DNA of 64,000 nt, taken from Nitrogeniibacter mangrovi (GTDB taxonomy: Bacteria; Pseudomonadota; Gammaproteobacteria; Burkholderiales; Rhodocyclaceae). The notes beneath the pieces were generated by a model. It was not told the origin of the DNA. It made no database searches and saw only the letters and a list, made by a program, of their open reading frames with translations. Below, piece after piece: positions 1 to 8,800 of the stretch. Each line of letters opens with the position of its first letter. Positions within the stretch are counted from its first letter, which is position 1. The position numbers and the translations under genes were made by a program. Where the stretch lies: contig NZ_CP048836.1 of the NCBI RefSeq assembly GCF_010983895.1, positions 2,046,001 through 2,110,000 of the forward strand, given 5' to 3'.

Positions 1-12
1 AACCCCTCAGAA

Positions 13-456
13 ATGGGATGGGAGAGCCAGGCGGTGCATCTGGTGCCTCGGGATCACCTGGCCGCATTCGTGAGCCACACGAACGATCTGGCGGTCCTGG
101 AGGCGCTTGATCGCAAGCTGCCGACTCGCCCGATGGAAGCTGACATCGTCAGGGCCGGTGCGTTGGCCGCCGGGTTTCGGATTCTGGCGACGGTCAATGG
201 TTTTCGCCGCCAGTTTGGCTCGTGGCCGACTCAGCTACGGATTTACCGCATGACTGCCGAGGGGATCAAGCGTGACATCCTGACGGACACCGGGTGGCTC
301 ATGCTCGAAGCCAAGATGAGGATCGCTCTGATGGAGGAGGCCTCTCTCTTCGCACACGGCGATGAGCGCCAGTTCGAGTACGACGGGGTTCACGATCTGC
401 CGACGGATGGCGAGCGTGCCGACCGGTGGATCTGGAAAACCGACTTTTCGCTCTGA
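13..456 (+). CDS. Hypothetical protein, possibly 5'-truncated
   Basis: I do not recognise this 147-residue protein. The reading frame is open to the first base of the window, so the ATG used here may be internal and the gene may start outside. The product is soluble-looking and mixed-charge, with a helical stretch near residues 40-65 (basic, ending in a GFRRQFG motif) and an acidic, aromatic C-terminus. No signal peptide or membrane segment is visible. It is followed after 9 bp by another plus-strand gene, so the two are probably co-transcribed. The location in a block of uncharacterised genes next to a tRNA suggests an accessory element; this is inference from position only. Confidence 0.6.
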   Translation: MGWESQAVHLVPRDHLAAFVSHTNDLAVLEALDRKLPTRPMEADIVRAGALAAGFRILATVNGFRRQFGSWPTQLRIYRMTAEGIKRDILTDTGWLMLEAKMRIALMEEASLFAHGDERQFEYDGVHDLPTDGERADRWIWKTDFSL

Positions 457-465
457 GGTGCCGAG

Positions 466-819
466 ATGTGGATCTTTCTCAAGAACAGCTTCCTGAGCAT
501 CGTCCAGAAACCCGACGACATCGACACGCTGACCGTACGCGCCCGCATCAAGGGCGATATTGAAGCGGTGTTCCCCGAGGCGAAGGTATCGGAGGGTGAG
601 GGCACCGACTACCGGTTTAGAGCCAGGATTCCGCGCGAGATAGTCGCCAAGGCGATGCAGGAACAGGTGATGACCTTAACGGCCTCGAACTTCAAGGCGT
701 CCGTTTCGGAGCGCCATAGGCACGATGCCTACATGGGGGTGTGGAGCGTGATGTACGATTTTCAGGAGGGATATGAGGCTGGTCGATCAGGCCAACTGAA
801 TGGGTCTTCACACGGTTGA
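466..819 (+). CDS. Small conserved hypothetical protein of the MWIFL-start type
   Basis: This is a 117-residue soluble protein with a GAGG ribosome-binding site a few bases before the ATG. The opening MWIFLKNSFLSIVQ, the central DYRFRARIPRE segment and the RHDAYMGVW motif near residues 84-93 resemble a family of short hypothetical proteins I recall from plasmids, phages and integrative elements. Its biochemical role is unknown to me. It lies 9 bp downstream of the preceding gene and probably shares its transcript. Last codons run into a short unassigned gap before a convergent operon. Confidence is good that it is a gene and low on any function. Confidence 0.7.
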   Translation: MWIFLKNSFLSIVQKPDDIDTLTVRARIKGDIEAVFPEAKVSEGEGTDYRFRARIPREIVAKAMQEQVMTLTASNFKASVSERHRHDAYMGVWSVMYDFQEGYEAGRSGQLNGSSHG

Positions 820-916
820 TAATGGGCGCTGATGCCATGACCGCCGTCTTTACATCTCGCCTTGGCGATTGGCGTGGACCTGCACAGGGCGTGGCTTGAG
901 TTGCTCATGTATCCAG

Positions 917-1534
917 TTACGAGGCCGTCTCCGTTCCGAACAACTCATCGAGAAGTTTTCGCCCGAGGGCAACCATCTCTTTCCGTTCATTGAGATCGTT
1001 GGTTGCTGTCTCAGGTTGGAACTCCCAATCGTCGGGAAATTCCAGGCCGCTCGCATACGACAGCTGAATCAGCTGCGCAAACTTATCGCTATTGTTCAGG
1101 TTCGTGTACGCGTAGCATCCGGTCGCGAGTTTCGAATAGTGCGCGGTATTGCATTGGTGCTTCGAGTCGTTCGGAAAGAGGTCGTTAGGGCGCCTCGCAA
1201 ATCGGTAACCCCCTCGACGTTTTCCGCCGCGTTGGTGCAGTGATAGGTATCGATCCAATGCATCGTCTCTGGACGACAAGAACGCCTGGGCGAGCCAGAG
1301 GTAGGCGTCTTTGCCACTGGCGAACGTTCTCGTGTCGTGCCGAAAGCGCACAGTCGTCGGAATTGAGCTACCACCGCGTTTGCTCGCTTTAGGAAATCTC
1401 GAATCGAGAATTCCGCGCGCGATGGCAGCGCACTCGGTTTCACCCTTCTCGAGTGCGTTCCGGTACATTGATTCGATCTCGGCCTGTGTTCGGTGCGGAT
1501 CGCTGGCGATGGTTTCGAATCGCGATTGGTCCAT
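917..1534 (-). CDS. Hypothetical protein, second gene of a two-gene accessory operon
   Basis: I cannot place this 205-residue protein in a family. An AGGAG ribosome-binding site sits upstream of the ATG, and the gene starts 24 bp after the stop of the RAMA-like gene, so the two form an operon. The N-terminal 50 residues are helical and acidic. The middle carries a basic RGGKRRGG stretch near residues 102-109, followed by a Cys/His/Tyr-rich region around residues 125-145. The C-terminus is again acidic and helical. The basic patch could contact nucleic acid, but that is speculation. Codon use is less GC-biased than in the core genes of the window, which fits acquired DNA. Confidence 0.65.
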   Translation of the reverse strand: MDQSRFETIASDPHRTQAEIESMYRNALEKGETECAAIARGILDSRFPKASKRGGSSIPTTVRFRHDTRTFASGKDAYLWLAQAFLSSRDDALDRYLSLHQRGGKRRGGYRFARRPNDLFPNDSKHQCNTAHYSKLATGCYAYTNLNNSDKFAQLIQLSYASGLEFPDDWEFQPETATNDLNERKEMVALGRKLLDELFGTETAS

Positions 1535-1558
1535 GGTCGTGGTCTCCTGATTATTGAG

Positions 1559-1993
1559 TTACAGGCTATCGGGGTCGATTGCGTCTGCTCGGCAATCATC
1601 TGCGAGGCGCCATTCACTATCGGCCGGCCTCTTGATCCAGAGATCTCGCCAAGCGTTGCGACTGCTACCGGCAATCTTGTTTGCCATGGCTGCCGGCGAA
1701 ATCGGTTCCCCTTCGAAGTGAATGTCATCACCTTCGACCTTGGCATATGAATAGGCGCCCTTGTACTGCATCCTGATCTCTGTGCCTTCGGGCAAGAAGA
1801 GGGTCTTCCACTGGTAACCGCGAGCGGAACTGACTCTCAGTAGTTCAGGCTTCCAGCTTGCGTTGTCTATCCAGTAGTGGATTGCATTAGTCACCACATG
1901 GACCGGGTCGCTTGTGTCGCCTTGACTCCTTAGAAAGTCCACCAAGTCAATGAAAAGTTCGGTCGGCACGGGAACGGATATCTTCGAATTCAT
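1559..1993 (-). CDS. Ribbon-helix-helix-like protein with RAMA-like C-terminal domain
   Basis: This 144-residue protein appears to have two parts. Residues 1-50 open with KISVPVPTELFIDLVDFLRS, a short strand followed by helices as in ribbon-helix-helix DNA-binding proteins. Residues 60-130 contain LPEGTEIRMQYKG, then YAKVEGDDIHFEGEPISPAA and SRNAWRDLW, the pattern of the RAMA domain (restriction-enzyme and adenine-methylase associated), which is thought to read or bind modified DNA. Both assignments are from memory of the families, without a profile search. The gene leads the operon, with a GAGGAG ribosome-binding site and a strong promoter. A self-regulating DNA-binding protein linked to restriction or defence is a reasonable guess. 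Confidence 0.65.
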   Translation of the reverse strand: MNSKISVPVPTELFIDLVDFLRSQGDTSDPVHVVTNAIHYWIDNASWKPELLRVSSARGYQWKTLFLPEGTEIRMQYKGAYSYAKVEGDDIHFEGEPISPAAMANKIAGSSRNAWRDLWIKRPADSEWRLADDCRADAIDPDSL

Positions 1994-2027
1994 ACTTGTA
2001 TCTCCTCAAATGTGCTTGTGCGATCCC

Positions 2028-2056
2028 AATATAAGGCCGCAATTTTTACCGGTCAA
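2028..2056 (-). promoter_or_regulatory. Sigma-70 promoter of the RAMA-like operon
   Basis: On the minus strand TTGACC (2056-2051) is followed after 17 bp by TATATT (2033-2028). It lies about 35 bp upstream of the ATG of the RAMA-like gene, in a noticeably AT-rich stretch. Confidence 0.7.
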
Positions 2057-2904
2057 GTAAATTTAAGGAAAAAAACGTAGATTAAAGATCTTGGTATAGG
2101 CGGTAGGTGAAGCGTGGGCGGCACGAGACGAGGGCGACTCAAGGTATTCGGAAGGGAGATGAGGTCGATCCGACAAGTTTCCGTACGAGAGCCAGAGCTA
2201 GTGCTCTTCGTGCGATGGCCGGCTAAAAGTTATCCACTGGGTCGCGGAAGACCAGCGACGAAATAGGAGGGCTTGGATCGCTCGTAAATGGAGGCTTGGA
2301 GATGTATTTTTTCAGGGCGCAATAACCCTAACCCGTCCTTTGCACACCATAGAAGGATGGCTTGCTGGACACCTTTACCAGACCCACTGGGCACCACGCG
2401 CAGCGAACTGCACGCTGCGAACGATGACCTATCGGCGGTGCACGCCGTTGCCCGACCGTTCATCGAAACCAGCAGCATGGTTACCACCGATCCGTTATAG
2501 CCTTTCGGCTGCCGTCGTCGCGTACTACTTGTGCTTTGGCCCTAAGGCCGGTCTGTATATCCGTTTCCGGGGCGCGGGTCACGCCGGTCGTTGCTCGGGT
2601 ATTTGTCTACACCCTTGGGCATCCCGCATATTCGTCGCTGCGGGCAACGTCCTGTCTCGCCGTGTCACGGTCAAGTGAGTGCGGAGAATCAACATTCATT
2701 CGACCGGTTCAGCTTGCTGTCACGACTTTCGCGTGTGGGTGGCTTGTCCTCATGCTCAGTAGCAAGCGCTCAGTCACAGGCCCTTTGAGGCTGATGGCGA
2801 CGACCAAGGTCCCTCGCCCCTGAAGGCGAGGGCGCCGTGAGGATGTTTTCACATGTTTTTCACATGATCCTATGCGATGACCAAATTGCCTTAATGGGCA
2901 GCGC
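2057..2904. other. Gene-free stretch between accessory genes and tRNA-Val
   Basis: I find no convincing gene in these roughly 850 bases: open frames are short, lack ribosome-binding sites and give no recognisable protein. The first 60 bases are AT-rich. An 8-bp perfect stem (CCCTCGCC / GGCGAGGG, 2811-2832, 6-base loop) has no T-tract on either side. A tandem pair of TTTTCACATG repeats follows at 2846-2866. Decayed mobile-element DNA or an island boundary is possible, but no integrase or transposase remnant is identifiable by eye. Confidence 0.5.
2846..2866. repeat. Tandem TTTTCACATG direct repeats
   Basis: Two exact copies of TTTTCACATG at 2846-2855 and 2857-2866 have an 11-bp period, about one helical turn, so a dimeric protein could bind both on one face. 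No gene nearby explains them. Confidence 0.5.
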
Positions 2905-2942
2905 AAACAAAAAACCCGCAGAGCTAGTAGCCATGCGGGTTT
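2905..2942 (-). terminator. Rho-independent terminator of tRNA-Val
   Basis: On the minus strand AAACCCGCA pairs with TGCGGGTTT across a 13-base loop, and a T-rich run follows. It lies just downstream of the tRNA 3' end. Confidence 0.85.
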
Positions 2943-2958
2943 CAGTCTTTCTCGCAAG

Positions 2959-3033
2959 TGGTGGGCGGTACTGGGATCGAACCAGTGACCCCTGCCGTGT
3001 GAAGGCAGTGCTCTACCGCTGAGCTAACCGCCC
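2959..3033 (-). tRNA. tRNA-Val(CAC)
   Basis: A complete 75-base cloverleaf including an encoded CCA end. The acceptor arm is GGGCGGT/ACCGCCC, the D-arm contains GCTC-AGCGGTA-GAGC, and the T-arm contains GGTTCGATCC. The anticodon stem CTGCC/GGCAG encloses the loop TTCACAC, giving anticodon CAC, which reads GUG valine codons. Such tRNA 3' ends are frequent integration sites, and the DNA beyond the 3' end here is accessory in character. Confidence 0.95.
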
Positions 3034-3050
3034 ACTCGAGAAGAGCGCGC

Positions 3051-3079
3051 ATTGTAGGCGTGGACGCCGCCGGCGTCAA
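3051..3079 (-). promoter_or_regulatory. Promoter of tRNA-Val
   Basis: On the minus strand TTGACG (3079-3074), a 17-bp spacer and TACAAT (3056-3051) give a near-consensus sigma-70 promoter. Transcription would start around 3044, about ten bases before the mature tRNA 5' end. Confidence 0.8.
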
Positions 3080-3103
3080 GGGGGGCGGGCGGCGCAATTG
3101 GCG

Positions 3104-3109
3104 TAGAAT
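3104..3109 (+). promoter_or_regulatory. Probable -10 element of gltX
   Basis: TAGAAT lies 33 bp before the chosen ATG of gltX. No good -35 hexamer is visible at normal spacing, so the call is tentative. It implies a start near 3116, which would exclude the upstream in-frame GTG at 3125 as an efficient start. Confidence 0.4.
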
Positions 3110-3142
3110 ACGCGCTCGTTTTTCGTGCCGGATTTTCGCACC

Positions 3143-4540
3143 ATGACTGCAGCCGTTCGTACCCGTTTTGCACCGAGCCCGACAGGCTATCTTCACATCG
3201 GCGGTGCCCGCACCGCGCTGTTCGCCTGGGCGTTTGCGCGCCACTACGGCGGGCAGTTCATCCTCCGCATCGAGGACACGGACGTCGAGCGTTCGACGCC
3301 GGAGGCGGTGCAGGCCATCCTCGACGGCATGAACTGGCTGGGGCTCACCTGCGACGAGGGGCCGTTCTACCAGATGCAGCGGATGGACCGGTATCGGGAG
3401 GCGGTTGCCGAGCTGCTCGATAAGGGGCTGGCCTATCGCTGCTATGCGACGCCCGAAGAACTCGACGCCATGCGCGAAGCGCAGCGGGCGCGTGGCGAGA
3501 AGCCGCGCTACGACGGGCGCTGGCGCCCCGAGCCCGACAAGACCCTGCCGGAACCGCCAGCTGGAGTCGAGCCGGTGATCCGCTTCCGCAATCCGGTGGG
3601 CGGCTCGGTGGTGTGGGACGATCTGGTCAAGGGGCGGATCGAGATCGCCAACGCGGAGCTCGACGATCTCATCATCGCGCGCACCGACGGCACGCCGACC
3701 TACAATTTCTGCGTCGTGGTCGATGACTGGGACATGGGCATCACCCACGTCATCCGCGGCGACGACCATGTGAACAACACCCCGCGCCAGATCAACATCC
3801 TGCGCGCCCTGGGCGCCGAGGTGCCGGCCTATGCGCACCTGTCGATGATCCTCGGCGACGACGGCACCAAGCTCTCCAAGCGCCACGGCGCGGTGAGCGT
3901 GATGCAGTACCACGAGGACGGCTACCTGCCCGAGGCGGTCATCAACTATCTCGCGCGCCTGGGCTGGAGCCACGGGGACGACGAGGTGTTCTCCCGCGAC
4001 AAGTTCGTCAAGTGGTTCGACCTGAGCAACATCACTCCCTCGGCCGCCCAGTTCAATACCGAGAAGCTCAACTGGCTCAACGGTCTGTACATCAAGGCGA
4101 GCGCCGACGACGTGCTGGCGGCGGATGTCTCCAGCCGGCTGGCGCGCCGCCAGGTGGACCCGGAAAGCGGCCCGCCGCTCGACGCGTTGATGGGGCTCTA
4201 CAAGGATCGCGTCAGCACGCTTAACGAGCTGGCCGACGCGGTCGAGGCCTTCTACATCGATGTCCATCCGGCGCAGGAGCTGCTCGACCAGCACCTGACC
4301 GATACCGCGCGCTCGGCCCTGCACGACCTGTGCGTGCGCCTGCAGACGGTCGACTGGACGCGGGAGGCACTGGGTGGGGCCATCAAGGAGATCATGAAGG
4401 CCCACGGCCTCAAGATGCCTCAGGTGGCGATTCCGCTGCGGGTGCTGCTCGTTGGCCAGCCGCAGACGCCCTCGATCGATGCCGTGCTCGAGGCCATGGG
4501 CCGGGAGCGGGTGATCGGGCGGGTGACGCGTTATCTCTGA
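3143..4540 (+). CDS. gltX: Glutamyl-tRNA synthetase
   Basis: GltX charges tRNA-Glu with glutamate using ATP in the cytoplasm. It is a class I aminoacyl-tRNA synthetase of 465 residues, the usual size. The N-terminus carries [10 protein letters not shown] and the HIGH-type motif HIGG at about residue 18. The KMSKS-type loop is KLSKR, just before [14 protein letters not shown]. The C-terminal third is the helical anticodon-binding part. The ATG at 3143 is preferred over an in-frame GTG at 3125 because family members begin a few residues before VRTRFAPS. The ribosome-binding site is weak. The gene is convergent with the small minus-strand gene behind mnmC, and their 3' ends overlap by 10 bp. Confidence 0.95.
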   Translation: MTAAVRTRFAPSPTGYLHIGGARTALFAWAFARHYGGQFILRIEDTDVERSTPEAVQAILDGMNWLGLTCDEGPFYQMQRMDRYREAVAELLDKGLAYRCYATPEELDAMREAQRARGEKPRYDGRWRPEPDKTLPEPPAGVEPVIRFRNPVGGSVVWDDLVKGRIEIANAELDDLIIARTDGTPTYNFCVVVDDWDMGITHVIRGDDHVNNTPRQINILRALGAEVPAYAHLSMILGDDGTKLSKRHGAVSVMQYHEDGYLPEAVINYLARLGWSHGDDEVFSRDKFVKWFDLSNITPSAAQFNTEKLNWLNGLYIKASADDVLAADVSSRLARRQVDPESGPPLDALMGLYKDRVSTLNELADAVEAFYIDVHPAQELLDQHLTDTARSALHDLCVRLQTVDWTREALGGAIKEIMKAHGLKMPQVAIPLRVLLVGQPQTPSIDAVLEAMGRERVIGRVTRYL

Positions 4541-4707
4541 TCCGGTTGGGCCGGGACGGGCTCGATCCAGTACCGCTGTTTGTGCCCCCCCGCTTCGAGC
4601 GCGCCGCGTGCGCGCTCGGCGCTTGTCCGGTCGGGGTATTCGCCGACCTCGAACACATTGCCGTTGTCGTCCTGGCGCATCAGGCGCCAGCGGGCGGCGT
4701 CAGTCAT
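4531..4707 (-). CDS. 58-residue conserved hypothetical protein overlapping mnmC
   Basis: A short gene easily missed because of its length. Its ATG lies inside the end of mnmC (8-bp overlap) and its stop lies inside the end of convergent gltX (10-bp overlap). The product begins [20 protein letters not shown], continues with a helix of the form [15 protein letters not shown], and ends with [10 protein letters not shown] recall similar short proteins in betaproteobacteria, with a compact beta-alpha-beta look reminiscent of SPOR or small RNA-binding folds. The function is unknown. The stop/start overlap suggests translational coupling to mnmC, so a tRNA-related role is possible but unproven. Confidence 0.75.
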   Translation of the reverse strand: MTDAARWRLMRQDDNGNVFEVGEYPDRTSAERARGALEAGGHKQRYWIEPVPAQPDQR

Positions 4708-6613
4708 CCTTGCCCAGCAGGCTGCGACGCGCGCGGCGGATGAGGAAACGGGCCGGGTCGATCGCCTCGCGCAGGTCGCGCTCGAGCGGCTGCGGATCGC
4801 CGTTCAGTTCGGCGGCGAGCTGATCGGCCACCGCACTCGACCACACCAGACCACGGGCGCCGAAACCCGACATGGCATACAGACCCGGGTGTCGTTCGAC
4901 CGCGTCGAGCCGGGCGTCCGACGCATACTCGCCGGGGCGCGGAATGGCACCGACCATGGGAAGACGATCCGGTGATGCCGGGCGGAAGCCGACGCGTCCG
5001 GCGCCGTGCGTGTCCGGCACCGTTTCGGCATAGCCCGGCAGAATGAAGTCGAGCTTGGCGAGGTTGTCCGCGTGGTCCGCGGCGCGCAGCGCCGTATCCT
5101 CATCATCCACCGTGAAGGTGGCGCCGGCGCAACGTTGCCCGTCGATGGCGGGGGTGACGTAGCCGAGGCGGCACACCACGGTGTTGGGCGGTGCGGCGTC
5201 GGTCGCGGGGATGTGGCTGACCTGTCCGCGCGCACTGCGCACCGGGAGCGGCGAGGCCTGCGCGATGCTGCGGATGCCGACCCCGTTGGCGAGGATGACC
5301 ACGGGCGCCTCACCCACGAGCGTGCCACCTGCGTCCCGCAGGCACCAGCCGTCCGTCGTGCGTTCGAGCGTGTCCACGGCGGTATCGAAGCGGGTACGGA
5401 TGGCCGGATGGACGAGATTGGCGACGCACAGGCTGGGCGGATTGACCCACGCGCCGCGCGGAAACCACCATCCGCCCAGGGCCACCGGCCAGCCGCAGAT
5501 CCGGCCGGCTTCGTCGGCGTCGACGAAGCGCAGGAAATCGGCGGGCGGACGGTGCGCTTCGACGACCTCCCGTTGCCGCCGCTCATGGACCGGGTCGCGG
5601 GCCAGGTGCAGCACCCCCGTGGCGCCCCAGCGTGCCGGGTGATCGGTGCCATCGAGCGCTTCGAGATGCTGCCGACCGGCGAGGGCGCCGGCGCGGGTCA
5701 GCCGCGCCAGCCGGTTGTCGTCGAGGCTGGGCAGCGGTCGCAGCACGCCGGCCAGGTTGCCCGAGGCGCCCATGGCCGGGCCGGGCGCGGCGTCCATCAC
5801 TTCGATCTTCCAGCCGAGCCGGGCGAGCCGGTTGGCAATGCTCGTGCCCGCCAGCCCGGCGCCGAGCACGATGGCGCGGCGGTCGGTCGGCTGGGTGGCG
5901 CCGGTGGCGGCGCCGGTGTAGCGGCCTTGCAGCATCTCGCGCTTGCCGGCGTAGCCGGGCGTCTTTTCGGTCTCGAAGCGGGCATAGGCGAGGTGCCGGC
6001 GCACCTGCCCGGAGACGGACCAGGTGGCCAGGGTCGCGTCCGGCGCGGCCAGGGCCGCGAGCTGGTGGCAGACGCGCTCCGACCACAACTCGGGGTTGCG
6101 CGCCGGTGAGAAGCCGTCCAGGTAGAACGCGTCGGCACGTGCCTCGATGCGGCCGAGGCCGTCGAGGGCGTCGCCGAAATACAGGGTCAGGACCACCCGG
6201 TCGTCGTCCAGCCAGAGCCGGTGCAGGCCCGGCGTGAGGCTCGGCCAGCGGGTGCACAGGGCCGTGGAGAGCTCGGCCAGCTCGGGGATGGCCGCGTGGG
6301 CGCGGCGCAGGTCCTCGGCGCGGAAGGGGTGCTTCTCGAAGGAAACGAAATGGAGCCGTTCGCAACGCTGCGCATCGGCCCGCCACGCCGCCCAGGTGGC
6401 GAGGAAGTTCAGGCCGAGGCCGAATCCGGTCTCGACGATGACGAAGCGCTCGCGCCCTTGCCAGCGCCGGGGCAGGGCGTTGCCGCCGAGGAACACATGG
6501 CGGGCCTGGCCGAGGGCGCCGGCCTGGGCGTGATACACATCACCGAAGGGCGCCGACCACGGTGTGCCGTCGTCGGCGAATTCGAGGACGGCCGGGGTGA
6601 GCGTCTCGTACAT
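4700..6613 (-). CDS. mnmC: tRNA mnm5s2U biosynthesis bifunctional protein MnmC
   Basis: MnmC finishes the wobble-uridine modification mnm5s2U34. Its FAD-dependent oxidoreductase half converts cmnm5U to nm5U, and its methyltransferase half adds the SAM-derived methyl group. The 637-residue protein shows both halves. Residues 1-235 are the methyltransferase, with the SAM loop ETGFGLGLNF at 61-70 and LDGFSPARNPELW at 165-177. Residues 245-637 are the DAO-type oxidoreductase, with the FAD motif GAGLAG at 251-256 and a C-terminal GFGARGLVWS segment. It starts 10 bp after the preceding uncharacterised gene and overlaps the following 58-residue gene, inside a lysS-led operon. Length and domain order match the family. 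Confidence 0.95.
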   Translation of the reverse strand: MYETLTPAVLEFADDGTPWSAPFGDVYHAQAGALGQARHVFLGGNALPRRWQGRERFVIVETGFGLGLNFLATWAAWRADAQRCERLHFVSFEKHPFRAEDLRRAHAAIPELAELSTALCTRWPSLTPGLHRLWLDDDRVVLTLYFGDALDGLGRIEARADAFYLDGFSPARNPELWSERVCHQLAALAAPDATLATWSVSGQVRRHLAYARFETEKTPGYAGKREMLQGRYTGAATGATQPTDRRAIVLGAGLAGTSIANRLARLGWKIEVMDAAPGPAMGASGNLAGVLRPLPSLDDNRLARLTRAGALAGRQHLEALDGTDHPARWGATGVLHLARDPVHERRQREVVEAHRPPADFLRFVDADEAGRICGWPVALGGWWFPRGAWVNPPSLCVANLVHPAIRTRFDTAVDTLERTTDGWCLRDAGGTLVGEAPVVILANGVGIRSIAQASPLPVRSARGQVSHIPATDAAPPNTVVCRLGYVTPAIDGQRCAGATFTVDDEDTALRAADHADNLAKLDFILPGYAETVPDTHGAGRVGFRPASPDRLPMVGAIPRPGEYASDARLDAVERHPGLYAMSGFGARGLVWSSAVADQLAAELNGDPQPLERDLREAIDPARFLIRRARRSLLGKDD

Positions 6614-6623
6614 GATGACGACC

Positions 6624-7130
6624 CTAGTGCAGGGTCGGCGAGGCGTCCGGTTCGACCACGGTCGGCTCCGGCAAGGCCAGCGCTGCCAGATCCAGGTCCC
6701 AGTCGGCCTGCTCCACGGTAGCCTGGATCATGGCGCACAGGGCCTCGAGCAGGTCGCGATCGCAGTCGAAGCTGACCTGTCGGCCACGGATCTCACCCAG
6801 CATGATCCGGCAGGCGGGCCCGTCGATCGGCTGCAGCCGGCTTTCCATGGCCAATACCGGGTCGGTGCCGAGCGGGTGACTCAGGTCGTCCTCGTCGAAG
6901 GGTTCGCTGAAACTGCCCGCGCCGAGCGTGGCCTGAAGCGTCTCCTCGGTCTCGGTACCCGACTCGGCGGCCAGATGGCCCTCGAGCATGCGCTGCAGGA
7001 ACGGCCACAACACCTTGATGAGACGGCGGGTGAGCGCGACGGCGATCTCGTCGCGCTCGGCGGTCGCGATGCGCAGCATCAGGCGATCCTCCCGAGCGTC
7101 GAAGTTGACCTGCAGTTGCTTGATCTGCAT
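6624..7130 (-). CDS. Conserved hypothetical protein between lysS and mnmC
   Basis: A 168-residue soluble protein starting MQIKQLQVNFDAREDRLMLR. Residues 1-55 alternate strand and helix and contain EIAVALTRRLIKVLWPFLQR, a basic amphipathic helix. The middle is acidic and low-complexity (about residues 57-90). The C-terminal part has a second strand-helix unit. I recall similar proteins beside lysS or mnmC in betaproteobacteria, all uncharacterised. It begins 11 bp after the lysS stop and ends 10 bp before mnmC, so it is co-transcribed with them. Position hints at translation or tRNA metabolism, which is only an inference. Confidence 0.8.
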   Translation of the reverse strand: MQIKQLQVNFDAREDRLMLRIATAERDEIAVALTRRLIKVLWPFLQRMLEGHLAAESGTETEETLQATLGAGSFSEPFDEDDLSHPLGTDPVLAMESRLQPIDGPACRIMLGEIRGRQVSFDCDRDLLEALCAMIQATVEQADWDLDLAALALPEPTVVEPDASPTLH

Positions 7131-7141
7131 GCGGCTCCGGC

Positions 7142-8641
<1,500 letters not shown>

Positions 8642-8800
8642 GTAGTGCTCGTTCGTGAATTGACCGACAGTCGCGCGCCCGCATCGGCAGGCGTCTCGCA
8701 AGCGCGTAATTTTCGCATAACCCGCGTCCGAGGGCGAAAAAGGCTTCATATTCCGGTCGATTGGTCGTAAAACTCAAAAGGGAGGGGACTGACAGCTTTC

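Noticed and set aside
2340-2678. A 112-codon plus-strand frame in the gene-free stretch
   Set aside because: It has no ribosome-binding site, no recognisable similarity and an odd composition; I treat it as chance.
2942-4405. A 487-codon minus-strand frame opposite gltX
   Set aside because: It runs through the tRNA-Val gene and mirrors gltX codons; there is no recognisable protein.
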